Source of the DNA: Vibrio hannami
GTDB taxonomy: Bacteria; Pseudomonadota; Gammaproteobacteria; Enterobacterales; Vibrionaceae
NCBI RefSeq assembly: GCF_029589055.1
Contig: NZ_JARQZP010000007.1
Coordinates: 1,364,001-1,428,000 of the forward strand
DNA length: 64,000 nucleotides
Reading direction: 5' to 3'
The notes beneath the pieces were generated by a model. That model was given only the letters and a program-made list of their open reading frames with translations. It did no database searches and had not been told where the DNA came from. Each line of letters opens with the position of its first letter. The first letter of the stretch is position 1. A program made the position numbers and the translations under genes. Positions 1 to 8,441 of the stretch are shown here, in pieces.

Positions 1-843
1 CAGGCTCTTGGTGTAAGTCCCTGGCGTGTATTTCTACGCAGACTAGACTTGCGACAACATAGAAAAATCGTGGTTATTGATGATGAGATAGCCTATACAG
101 GTTCGATGAACCTCGTTGACCCTTCGTTTTTTAAACAGGATGCGGGTGTTGGGCAATGGATAGACGTAATGATTCGAATCAGCGGCCCTACCGTTAATAT
201 CCTTTCCGCGATCCACGCATGGGATTGGGAAGTTGAGACCGGAGAACGAATCCTACCCACTCAGCCTGAATGTATGATAGCGCCCGCTGAGTCACCACTG
301 CCTATTCAAGTTGTACCTTCAGGCCCAGGAATGCCTGAACACCTTATTCAACAGGTTCTGACATTGGCCATTAACCAGGCTACACACTCTCTAAAAATTA
401 CTACACCTTACTTTGTTCCGAGTGATGAACTGTTAGAAGAACTTAAAATGACCGCACAACGCGGTGTCCAGGTAGACATTATTATCCCAAAGAAAAATGA
501 CTCTTTAATGGTGCAGTGGGCATCACGAGCGTTTTACGACGAGTTGCTGGAAGCTGGTATACGTATATTCGAGTTTGAAGGTGGCCTGCTCCATACAAAA
601 TCCGTTGTAGTGGATGAGAAGTACTGCCTGATTGGCACAGTAAACCTGGATATGCGGAGTTTATGGCTCAACTTTGAGCTTACACTTGCCGTCGATAGCC
701 AGGAATTCACTAAAAACGTACATAAATTGCAGTTGGATTATATTGCTTCCTCCACTCAAATTACTCGCGAACAGTGGAGCGGAAGAAAGATGTATTACCG
801 CTTCTTTGAAAGAGCGTTTTATCTATTTAGCCCTCTTCTATAA
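1..843 (+). CDS. cls: cardiolipin synthase, C-terminal part (truncated by window start)
   Basis: The reading frame is open from base 1, so the real start lies before the window. The visible part carries both phospholipase D (HKD) motifs: the first, HRKIVVIDDEIAYTGSMN, lies at about nt 58-111 and the second, HTKSVVVDEKYCLIGTVN, at about nt 592-645. Each has the H-x-K-x4-D spacing of the PLD superfamily, in which the two motifs together form one active site. Cardiolipin synthases of this family join two phosphatidylglycerol molecules into cardiolipin and glycerol at the inner membrane; the N-terminal membrane segments would be outside the window. The sequence around the first motif (RRLDLRQHRK) is typical of bacterial Cls rather than of other PLD enzymes. 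Confidence 0.93.
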   Translation, partial: QALGVSPWRVFLRRLDLRQHRKIVVIDDEIAYTGSMNLVDPSFFKQDAGVGQWIDVMIRISGPTVNILSAIHAWDWEVETGERILPTQPECMIAPAESPLPIQVVPSGPGMPEHLIQQVLTLAINQATHSLKITTPYFVPSDELLEELKMTAQRGVQVDIIIPKKNDSLMVQWASRAFYDELLEAGIRIFEFEGGLLHTKSVVVDEKYCLIGTVNLDMRSLWLNFELTLAVDSQEFTKNVHKLQLDYIASSTQITREQWSGRKMYYRFFERAFYLFSPLL

Positions 844-949
844 CTCCCTTATACTTTATTCACGTTATATATAATGCCGTTACGCTCTTGCGTAACATCT
901 CCCTTCGTGTTTTTATCTCGGTATATTCAACGGTAATTCAGGGATAAAA

Positions 950-2140
950 ATGACCGATAAAAAAGAAACCAAGTTTGTCACCGCCGGTCGGGATAAAAAA
1001 TGGACCAATGGTGTGGTAAATCCACCAGTACAAAGAGCTTCTACAGTTGTATTTGAAACCGTTGCTGAAAAGAACGAAGCTGCAAAAAACAGAACCAATA
1101 AAGCCCTATTCTATGGTAGAAGAGGAACAAACACCCACTTCGCATTTCAAGAGGCAATGAACGAAATTGAAGGCGGTGTTGGCTGTGCACTCTATCCGTG
1201 TGGTACTGCCGCTATTTCCAACGCCATTCTGTCCTTTGTGAAAACAGGAGATCACATCCTGATGGTGGATACCTGTTACGAACCAACCAGAGACTTCTGT
1301 GAAGTCATACTAAAGAAGATGGGTGTCGAGACCACATACTACGATCCACTTATTGGTGAAGGGATTCGCGATCTGATCAAGCCAAACACCACGGTACTTT
1401 TCCTAGAATCTCCCGGCTCTATCACCATGGAAGTTCAGGATGTTCCCACGCTGGCAAAGATTGCGCACGAGTCTGATATCGTTGTAATGCTAGACAACAC
1501 CTGGGCGGCAGGTGTGAATTTCTCCCCATTTGAGCACGGCGTTGATATCTCAATCCAGGCTGCCACCAAGTATATTGTTGGACATTCTGATGTGATGCTT
1601 GGAACCGCCGTCACGCTTGAAAGGTATTGGGATCAGTTACGCGAACAGAGTTACCTTATGGGCCAGTGCGTTTCTCCGGATGACGCTTATCTTGGACTAC
1701 GAGGAATCCGAACGTTGGACGTAAGACTTCGCCAACATGAAGAAAATAGCCTGAAAGTAGCGAACTGGTTAGCGCAAAGACCGGAAGTGGATCACGTAAG
1801 GCACCCCGCACTAGAAACATGCCCTGGTCATGAGTTCTACAAAAGAGACTTTACGGGTGGAAATGGCCTATTCTCATTTGTATTGAAAACCAGCGACTCA
1901 AAAGCGACAACTGAGCTTCTTGATGGTATGAAACACTTTAGTATGGGTTATTCCTGGGGTGGTTTTGAAAGCCTGATTCTGGCTAACGAGCCCAGCTCTT
2001 TTAACAGCCTGCGCACAATAGCCAACCCTAATTTTACAGGTACGCTGATCCGAGTACATATCGGACTAGAAAATGTGGATGATCTGATTGCAGATTTGGA
2101 ACAAGGTTTTGCAAGATACAATGCGGCTTTAAGCAATTAA
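950..2140 (+). CDS. metC: cystathionine beta-lyase MetC
   Basis: A 396-residue enzyme of the Cys/Met-metabolism family (PLP fold type I). It cleaves cystathionine to homocysteine, pyruvate and ammonia in the cytoplasm, the penultimate step of methionine synthesis. The PLP-binding lysine is Lys207, in AATKYIVGHSD. FYGRRGTNTH near residue 60 and YPCGTAAISN near residue 85 are further family landmarks. The length matches E. coli MetC (395 residues). The start at 950 follows a purine-rich CAGGGAT ribosome-binding site. The gene stands alone and ends in a hairpin terminator shared with the convergent psp genes. The GRRGTNTH block favours MetC over cystathionine gamma-synthase or gamma-lyase. Confidence 0.95.
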   Translation: MTDKKETKFVTAGRDKKWTNGVVNPPVQRASTVVFETVAEKNEAAKNRTNKALFYGRRGTNTHFAFQEAMNEIEGGVGCALYPCGTAAISNAILSFVKTGDHILMVDTCYEPTRDFCEVILKKMGVETTYYDPLIGEGIRDLIKPNTTVLFLESPGSITMEVQDVPTLAKIAHESDIVVMLDNTWAAGVNFSPFEHGVDISIQAATKYIVGHSDVMLGTAVTLERYWDQLREQSYLMGQCVSPDDAYLGLRGIRTLDVRLRQHEENSLKVANWLAQRPEVDHVRHPALETCPGHEFYKRDFTGGNGLFSFVLKTSDSKATTELLDGMKHFSMGYSWGGFESLILANEPSSFNSLRTIANPNFTGTLIRVHIGLENVDDLIADLEQGFARYNAALSN

Positions 2141-2202
2141 TGCAGCTAGCTTCCTACCTTTGCTGGCGTGCGGCTAGTGGAAGGTCGTTGGCCTCCAATA
2201 GA

Positions 2203-2233
2203 AAAAGCTGGCAGTAATATGCTGCCAGCTTTT
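2203..2233. terminator. bidirectional terminator between metC and pspC
   Basis: A perfect 12-bp stem (2203-2214 with 2222-2233) encloses a 7-nt loop. A-rich and T-rich flanks suit both directions, so it can end metC on the plus strand and pspABC on the minus strand. Confidence 0.85.
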
Positions 2234-2251
2234 ATTTATCTACTCGAGCAG

Positions 2252-2641
2252 TTAAAGCTTACTAAACTCTCGGTTTACCTTATAAGCATCAGATGTAACG
2301 TAGGCTTCTAGCTTTCTGACTTTACTATCTACCTGAGATAGCTCTGTTTCGATATTCTCGAGTAATTTAGACGCTGGTTGTCCAGCCTGCCATGCCTTAC
2401 TTTTTAGCTTATGATCTCTTTGTGACTTCACCGTCTCTTGATATTCATAAGGTTGCTTCTCTAGCATCAGCGTAAAAGCAACATAAGCCAACACCACCAG
2501 AAAACTACCTCCAAGAAGCGCAGCCGAGACAACTAATATACGAATAAGCCAGATTTCAGCTCCCAAATAATTAGCAATACCAGCGCATACACCCATTAGT
2601 TTGCCGTTTACCGGGTCCCGATATAGCTGCCTGTTATTCAT
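2252..2641 (-). CDS. pspC: phage shock protein C
   Basis: A 129-residue inner-membrane protein. The N-terminal PspC domain contains LYRDPVNGKLMGVCAGIANYLG, followed by a hydrophobic segment at about residues 33-58 and a cytoplasmic or periplasmic tail with coiled-coil character. With PspB it senses envelope stress and releases PspF from PspA inhibition. It is the last gene of the pspABC operon; its start overlaps the end of pspB by 8 bp. No pspD or pspE follows: the next gene is the convergent metC. Confidence 0.95.
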   Translation of the reverse strand: MNNRQLYRDPVNGKLMGVCAGIANYLGAEIWLIRILVVSAALLGGSFLVVLAYVAFTLMLEKQPYEYQETVKSQRDHKLKSKAWQAGQPASKLLENIETELSQVDSKVRKLEAYVTSDAYKVNREFSKL

Positions 2642-2867
2642 AGTGTTGCCTCCAGTTAGGCGTCTCCGAATCCAAAATACGTTCCAGAGAGTTCACTCGT
2701 TTTTGCAAAGATTCAGCTTTAACGGTTAGCGCTTCCAACTTCTCATAATCTTCCTGTGATAGTCCGCTAGCTGACGTTCTCTTGCTTCGGTAGTGAAGAA
2801 ACAACCACAATGGTGCCACGAATATAAGAAATACAACCAATGGACCCGTAATAAGGGCTGTTGTCAT
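2634..2867 (-). CDS. pspB: phage shock protein B
   Basis: A 77-residue protein with one N-terminal membrane helix (about residues 5-25), a basic stretch (HYRSKR), and a C-terminal heptad-rich coiled coil (LEALTVKAESLQKRVNSLE). This is the standard PspB layout, slightly longer than the 74 residues of E. coli PspB. It acts with PspC at the inner membrane as the positive switch of the response. It lies 12 bp downstream of pspA and overlaps pspC. Confidence 0.95.
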   Translation of the reverse strand: MTTALITGPLVVFLIFVAPLWLFLHYRSKRTSASGLSQEDYEKLEALTVKAESLQKRVNSLERILDSETPNWRQHYE

Positions 2868-2879
2868 AATTCACTCCTA

Positions 2880-3548
2880 TTATTTATCTTTGTTCATCTG
2901 TTCTTTAAGCTTCGCAAGTTCCTGCTCAATTTCGTCCTGAGCCTGCAATTCTGCAAATTCTTGGTCAAGTGACTTACCCTGGCCTGATAGAGCGTAACTG
3001 TCTGCTTCTGCTTCTAACTCATCGATTCGTCTCTCATACTGTTCGAACTTAGACATTGCTTCGTCCGTTCTGCTTGTATGAAGTGTTTTTTGCACATCAC
3101 GGCGACTACCCGCCGCCTCTCTTCTGATCACCAACGCCTGTTGTTTGGCACGGGTTTCATTGATTTTAGCTTCTAACTTAGTAATTTCACCGGTCAGTTT
3201 ATCGATAGTCTCTTCCACCAGCGTCTGCTCAGTATGCAGACCTTTTACAATATCCTGAAGCTTTTGTTTTTCAATCAAAGCAGCACGAGCCAAGTCTTCA
3301 CGCTCTTTAGTTAACGCTAAGGTCGCTTTTTGCTGCCATTCAAGAATTTGTACTTCCATCGCATCAACTCTGCGAGCCAGCTCTTTTTTATCCGCCATTG
3401 CCTTTGCTGAGTTGGTTCTAACCTCAACCAATGTATCTTCCATCTCCTGAAGGATCAGACGAATCATTTTTTCCGGATCTTCAGCCTTATCTAGTAGCGC
3501 ACTAATATTTGAATTTACGATGTCAGCGAAACGAGAGAAAATGCCCAT
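2880..3548 (-). CDS. pspA: phage shock protein A
   Basis: A 222-residue PspA/IM30 protein that is almost entirely helical coiled coil, starting with the family signature MGIFSRFADIVNSNI. It binds and inhibits PspF when the envelope is intact, and binds stressed membrane as large oligomers. The length equals E. coli PspA (222). The start is preceded by AGGAGCC at 8 nt spacing. It is the first gene of pspABC and has a sigma-54-type promoter about 90 bp upstream. Confidence 0.97.
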   Translation of the reverse strand: MGIFSRFADIVNSNISALLDKAEDPEKMIRLILQEMEDTLVEVRTNSAKAMADKKELARRVDAMEVQILEWQQKATLALTKEREDLARAALIEKQKLQDIVKGLHTEQTLVEETIDKLTGEITKLEAKINETRAKQQALVIRREAAGSRRDVQKTLHTSRTDEAMSKFEQYERRIDELEAEADSYALSGQGKSLDQEFAELQAQDEIEQELAKLKEQMNKDK

Positions 3549-3632
3549 AATTTGGCTCCTTAGTTGATCACTTAACTTTATACATAGCGCTCGGGTTGAT
3601 GGAGCGACTTTTACATTTCATCTACACCTTTA

Positions 3633-3650
3633 TTCCAAGTTATGTGCCAA
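3633..3650 (-). promoter_or_regulatory. sigma-54 promoter of pspABC
   Basis: Read on the minus strand, the site is TTGGCAC, five bases, then TTGGA. This gives the invariant GG of the -24 element and the correct spacing to the -12 element, although the -12 core reads TTGG instead of the usual TTGC. Its place between pspA and the divergent sigma-54 activator gene pspF is the expected one. The remaining bases up to 3761 presumably hold the PspF upstream activating sites, which I could not delimit. Confidence 0.7.
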
Positions 3651-3761
3651 CTTTTAATTATTTACTTTTCATGAAGTTACAAAAGCCGTGTACTTTTAGC
3701 CAAACATGCTACGATAAATATAACCAACAGTTGGTAAATTTAACCACATCAAAGGTCGCTC

Positions 3762-4793
3762 ATGAAAGAACAACCGTTAATTGGAGAATCAGCCCCTTTC
3801 TTAGCTGTTTTGGACAAGGTATCTAAACTCGCGCCTATTGAAAGACCTGTCTTGATTTTAGGGGAGCGAGGAACGGGCAAAGAGCTTATCGCGCAAAGGC
3901 TTCACTACCTATCAAAACGCTGGGACCAGCCCCTTGTCTCTCTGAACTGCTCCGCATTGAGCGAAGGATTAATTGATTCTGAGTTGTTTGGCCATGAATC
4001 GGGCTCTTTTACCGGCTCTAAGGGTAAACATCAGGGACGATTCGAAAGAGCCGAGAACGGTACACTATTTCTCGACGAGCTGGCTACTGCGCCTCTTTCA
4101 GTACAGGAAAAGCTATTAAGAGTCATTGAATATGGTGAGTATGAACGCGTCGGTGGCAACCGCACTTTACAGTCTAATGTAAGGCTAATATGTGCAACTA
4201 ATGCAGACATCCAAAAGCAAGTTTCGCAAGAGAAGTTTCGCCCGGATCTGTTAGATAGGTTAGCCTTTGACGTTATACATATCCCACCGTTAAGGGCGCG
4301 CAAAGAAGATATACCGTTACTTGCCGAACATTACGCCATAAAAATGTGCCGCGAGTTAAAACTGCCTCTGTTTACAGGTTTTAATGACAATGCATACTCT
4401 CAATTAATGGACTATCAATGGCCCGGAAACGTCAGGGAGCTGAAAAATGTGATTGAAAGAGCTGTTTATCAGAATGGCAACTCAGAGCTTCCAATCCAGG
4501 AACTGGTTTTAAATCCTTTTGTGTCTCAGTGGCAACCGTCGACAGACGCTCACACCCAAAATACTCTGGAGCACGATTCAGCAGAGTTATCAGTCAACGA
4601 ATTTGACTTCCCTCTCAATTACAAACAATGGCAAGAGAATCTAGACATAGAGCTACTTAACGCCGTACTGGAAAAAGCAAAGCACAACCAAAAAGTTGCC
4701 GCAGAGTTACTGGGATTAAGCTACCACCAGCTAAGGGGAATGTTGAGAAAATACAACCTCGTTGGTCCATCGGCTGAAAACAGTAACGAGTAA
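3762..4793 (+). CDS. pspF: psp operon sigma-54 activator PspF
   Basis: A 343-residue bacterial enhancer-binding protein without an N-terminal receiver domain, as in E. coli PspF (325 residues). It has an AAA+ domain (about residues 5-240) with Walker A GERGTGKE, Walker B GTLFLDE and the arginine-finger region, then a Fis-type helix-turn-helix at the C terminus (KVAAELLGLSYHQLRGML). It remodels sigma-54 RNA polymerase at the psp promoter and is held inactive by PspA. The sigma-54 contact loop, normally GAFTGA, reads GSFTGS at residues 81-86. It is divergent from pspABC and is followed by the sap operon, the same order as in enteric bacteria. Confidence 0.96.
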   Translation: MKEQPLIGESAPFLAVLDKVSKLAPIERPVLILGERGTGKELIAQRLHYLSKRWDQPLVSLNCSALSEGLIDSELFGHESGSFTGSKGKHQGRFERAENGTLFLDELATAPLSVQEKLLRVIEYGEYERVGGNRTLQSNVRLICATNADIQKQVSQEKFRPDLLDRLAFDVIHIPPLRARKEDIPLLAEHYAIKMCRELKLPLFTGFNDNAYSQLMDYQWPGNVRELKNVIERAVYQNGNSELPIQELVLNPFVSQWQPSTDAHTQNTLEHDSAELSVNEFDFPLNYKQWQENLDIELLNAVLEKAKHNQKVAAELLGLSYHQLRGMLRKYNLVGPSAENSNE

Positions 4794-4952
4794 GACAAGC
4801 TATTATTATACATGGTTACTAATTATCGCTGAAAATGCATCTTGCAACGACTTGAGTATATATGTTTGGTCTATAAAGATAAAAATGGTAAATTATGCGG
4901 ATCAAAAAAATATCGCGTTTAAGCGATAAAGCTAATCAAGACAACTCTTTCT

Positions 4953-6566
4953 ATGAAAGCAATTGCTAAAGTTATCTGCTATATCTGTAGCTTCAGCGCC
5001 CTAGTTGGGTGCAACAGAGAATTTGACAACGATGAAGTCCGTCAAGATGGCTTTGTTTTTTGTGGCCAAACGGCACCAACGTCGTTCAATCCTCAGCTAG
5101 TAGATAGCGGCATTACATCCGAAGTATTGAGCCAGCAAATTTTCGATTCATTATTAAGGCTCAATCCTAAGACTCACAAACCAGAAGCAAACCTTGCTGA
5201 AAGCTGGGAAAGTAACGAAGATGCGACCGAGTTTACATTTAAGCTAAGAGATGGCGTTCAATTCCAGTCTACAGATTGGTTTACCCCTAGCCGTGCAATG
5301 AATGCAGATGATGTCGTCTTTAGTTTTAGCCGAGTCATCGATAAAGCTAACGTTTTTCATGATGTTAGTCCTACTGGCTACCCGTGGTTTAGCAGTATCG
5401 GATTTGCTGATTTAATAAAATCAGTGACAGCACTAGATGATCACACCGTTAAGTTTACTCTCAATCGTTCCGACAACACTTTCTTGCCAAACATTGCGAC
5501 ATCCTTTGCTGTTATTCATTCTTTGGAGTATGCCCGTCAACTGGAACAGCAGCACCAATTAAGTAAGATAGATGTGGAACCTGTTGGTACAGGCCCATTT
5601 TATCTTTCTGAATATAAGGTCGGAGACTTAGTAAGGCTAAAACGCCACGATAATCATTGGCGTGGAACACCAAAAATGAAGCAGATTGTGTTTGATATTT
5701 CTGCAAGAGGAACTGGCCCACTAGCTAAGCTGTTAAGACAAGAGTGCGATGTTCTAACCGCTCCTCTTTCTAGTCAAATTCCAATCATACGAGACCATGA
5801 TGATCTCGTCCTTGAAGCAAAAGAAGCGATGAATGTTGCGTTTGTGGCAATTAATACTGAGCACCCCGCTCTAAATGATGCTCGCGTGCGAAAAGCACTT
5901 AGTCTTTCTATCAATCGTAAAAACATATTAGATTCTGTTTACTACGGTACAGGGTCACAAGCTTATACGCTGCTCCCGCCATCTTCCTGGGCTTACACAA
6001 AAGATACTCGTGTCAGATATGACCGCAACTATGCGCTCGCGTTGTTAAATGAAGCGGGTTACCAAACTGGTTTAGAATTATCCATGTGGGTACCACTGGA
6101 GCCTCAACCCTATAATCCTAGTCCACGAAAAACCGCTGAGTTGATCCAGGCCGCTTTCGCTGATATTGGAGTAAAACTGGAGCTTTTGACAAGCGACCGC
6201 TTCGACAGAACCGAACTAACAAAGATCACTAATATTGACCTGATACTCACAGGTTGGATTGCAAGTACCGGCGATCCTGACAATTTCCTCAGACCGTTGC
6301 TTTCTTGTAATGCGGAACGGGCAGGGTTAAATGTTTCAATGTGGTGCAACCCTGATTTTGACTTTCTTCTGGATCTGGCAAGAGAAACTAATCATTCACG
6401 ACACAGACTCAACCTTTATCGTGAAGCGCAGGCAATTATGACTGAAGCTGTGCCTGTTATTCCTCTGGCACACGGTGTTCAGTTTCAGGCTCATCATAAA
6501 TCACTGACTGGCTTTGACATTAGCCCATTCAGTTCTCAGGCATTTTATAAGGTAGAGAGGCAATAA
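4953..6566 (+). CDS. sapA: peptide ABC transporter substrate-binding protein SapA
   Basis: A 537-residue family 5 (peptide) extracellular solute-binding protein, first gene of sapABCDF. An N-terminal hydrophobic segment ends in LVGC, a good lipobox, which would make this a lipid-anchored protein with mature Cys20. The domain shows family features such as ESWESNEDATEFTFKLRDGVQF and ARVRKALSLSINR. In enterics Sap is linked to antimicrobial-peptide resistance and to putrescine export or potassium uptake partners; the substrate here cannot be read from sequence. No strong ribosome-binding site precedes the ATG. sapB follows after 5 bp. Confidence 0.9.
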   Translation: MKAIAKVICYICSFSALVGCNREFDNDEVRQDGFVFCGQTAPTSFNPQLVDSGITSEVLSQQIFDSLLRLNPKTHKPEANLAESWESNEDATEFTFKLRDGVQFQSTDWFTPSRAMNADDVVFSFSRVIDKANVFHDVSPTGYPWFSSIGFADLIKSVTALDDHTVKFTLNRSDNTFLPNIATSFAVIHSLEYARQLEQQHQLSKIDVEPVGTGPFYLSEYKVGDLVRLKRHDNHWRGTPKMKQIVFDISARGTGPLAKLLRQECDVLTAPLSSQIPIIRDHDDLVLEAKEAMNVAFVAINTEHPALNDARVRKALSLSINRKNILDSVYYGTGSQAYTLLPPSSWAYTKDTRVRYDRNYALALLNEAGYQTGLELSMWVPLEPQPYNPSPRKTAELIQAAFADIGVKLELLTSDRFDRTELTKITNIDLILTGWIASTGDPDNFLRPLLSCNAERAGLNVSMWCNPDFDFLLDLARETNHSRHRLNLYREAQAIMTEAVPVIPLAHGVQFQAHHKSLTGFDISPFSSQAFYKVERQ

Positions 6567-6571
6567 CGACA

Positions 6572-7534
6572 ATGTTCCGATATACGATTCGACGCCTGAA
6601 CCTTTTTGTTATTACTCTGATCATTCTTACAATGGTCGGTTTTAGTATTTTGCGCCTCGACCCGAGTTCTCCGTTTGCCTCTATAAGCTTTTTTAACGGT
6701 TGGACACAGTATGTAGAGCAAATTGTTCAGCTTAACTTCGGAATGACCAAACATGGAACGCCAATTATAGAAGAGTTAGTTGCTGTCTTTCCTGCTACTT
6801 TAGAGCTCTGCTTTTTTGCTTTTACCTTTGCTCTTCTGATAGGTATCCCTTTAGGTACCCTTGCGGGTATGCGACAGGGGAAAATGGTCGACAATATTAT
6901 CTCTTTTGTTTCAATGTCTGGCTATTCTGCGCCTATATTTTGGGTTGCGCTGCTAATGATAATGTTTTTCTCATTGAATCTTGAGATCTTGCCGGTATCA
7001 GGACGCTACAACCTGCTCTATGAGATAGACCACGTTACCGGATTTGCCATTATTGATGCCATGCTTTCCAATAAGCCGCATAAAGCACTAGCTCTGGAGA
7101 GTGTCCTAGAACACCTAATTCTTCCCTGCCTTGTATTAGCACTTGGGCCGACAACTCAGGTTATTCGCTTAATGCGCGCCTCGGTGACTGAAGTTATGGC
7201 AGCGAACTATATTCGTGTTGCCAGAATCAAAGGTCTGTCTAAGTACGAAATCATCATGGAGCATGTGCTAAGAAACGCGCTTCCTCCTATCGTCCCTAAA
7301 TTTGGGGTTCAGCTGTCTAGTATGTTTACCTTCGCCATCATTACTGAATCGATTTTTAACTGGCCCGGTATTGGTCGCTGGTTGATAGATGCACTCGCCA
7401 ATCAGGATTATGCGTCTATTCAGGCTGGTGTCATTGTTGTCGCATCTGTTGTTCTAACTGCCAATATTCTGTCTGACCTTGTCGGAACAATGGCCAACCC
7501 GTTAGTAAGGAAAGAGTGGTATGCTAACAGATAG
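6572..7534 (+). CDS. sapB: peptide ABC transporter permease SapB
   Basis: A 320-residue inner-membrane permease of the DppB/OppB type, with an N-terminal membrane helix, several further helices, and the cytoplasmic EAA loop contacting the ATPases (YIRVARIKGLSKYEIIMEHVLRNALPP). It forms the transmembrane channel with SapC. It begins 5 bp after sapA and overlaps sapC by 14 bp, indicating translational coupling. Confidence 0.93.
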   Translation: MFRYTIRRLNLFVITLIILTMVGFSILRLDPSSPFASISFFNGWTQYVEQIVQLNFGMTKHGTPIIEELVAVFPATLELCFFAFTFALLIGIPLGTLAGMRQGKMVDNIISFVSMSGYSAPIFWVALLMIMFFSLNLEILPVSGRYNLLYEIDHVTGFAIIDAMLSNKPHKALALESVLEHLILPCLVLALGPTTQVIRLMRASVTEVMAANYIRVARIKGLSKYEIIMEHVLRNALPPIVPKFGVQLSSMFTFAIITESIFNWPGIGRWLIDALANQDYASIQAGVIVVASVVLTANILSDLVGTMANPLVRKEWYANR

Positions 7535-8441
7535 TATTTATCAGGAAGAGCATGTACCTACTCAGTTCGAGCGCTTCTGGCGTAGTTATCGCAATAATAG
7601 CCTTGCGATGTTCGGGTTATGGTGCTTGCTTGGAATCATTCTCGTCACATTGGTATCCCCCTGGATAACTCCGCACGATCCCCAGTTGCAAACGGGTAAC
7701 TTATTAGTGCCGCCATCCTGGAATTCAGAGGGTACTGTTGAATACTTTCTTGGCACCGATGATCTGGGCAGGGATATTCTATCCAGAATAATCGAGGGCT
7801 CCCGGTTAACCTTTGGTGCCGCTGTGATTATCACTTTCGTCGCAGCCCTGGCAGGGTGCGCGATTGGTATTTTGGCAGGAATGACTAAAGGCCTTTTATC
7901 CAGTACTCTGAATCACCTTTTTGATACCGTAATGTCAATCCCGTCCTTGCTTCTGGCAATTATCTTTGTCGCCTTTCTTGGATTTGGTGAGTTCAATATT
8001 TTGCTCGCGATTTGCCTCGCGTTAATACCAAGGTTTATCCGAACACTCTACACTGCCGTTCATGCAGAAGTAGATAAAGATTATATCATGGCAGCCAGAC
8101 TCGATGGTGCTAACAACTTCTATCTTTTGTGGAACTCAATATTCCCAAATATTCTGCCTGTTATCGCAGCGGAACTGACTATGGCACTGACTATTGCAAT
8201 TTTGGACATCACAGCACTTGGATTCCTCGGCCTTGGAGCACAAGCACCAAGCACCGAGTGGGGAGCCATACTCGGGGATTCTGTTGAATTAATTTACCTG
8301 GCACCGTGGACTGTTACCTTGCCTGGTTTAGTTATTATGTTTACTGTTGTCACCGTAAACCTTGTCGGTGATGGTGTACGCCAGGCCCTGAATGCGGGAG
8401 TAGAATATGCCGTTATTAGATTTCCGTCACCTGACTATTGA
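7521..8441 (+). CDS. sapC: peptide ABC transporter permease SapC
   Basis: A 306-residue DppC/OppC-type permease, partner of SapB. The N terminus (MLTDSIYQEE) resembles the MPYDSVYSEK of enteric SapC, supporting this start. LGTDDLGRDILSR is the typical OppC-family motif, and the EAA loop is DYIMAARLDGANNFYLLWN. The gene overlaps sapB by 14 bp and runs 35 bp into sapD, whose own start has a GGGAG ribosome-binding site inside sapC. Confidence 0.93.
   Translation: MLTDSIYQEEHVPTQFERFWRSYRNNSLAMFGLWCLLGIILVTLVSPWITPHDPQLQTGNLLVPPSWNSEGTVEYFLGTDDLGRDILSRIIEGSRLTFGAAVIITFVAALAGCAIGILAGMTKGLLSSTLNHLFDTVMSIPSLLLAIIFVAFLGFGEFNILLAICLALIPRFIRTLYTAVHAEVDKDYIMAARLDGANNFYLLWNSIFPNILPVIAAELTMALTIAILDITALGFLGLGAQAPSTEWGAILGDSVELIYLAPWTVTLPGLVIMFTVVTVNLVGDGVRQALNAGVEYAVIRFPSPDY

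Noticed and set aside
3596..3826. 76-residue plus-strand frame between pspA and pspF
   Set aside because: Overlaps the psp promoter and pspF start, no family resemblance, no good ribosome-binding site.
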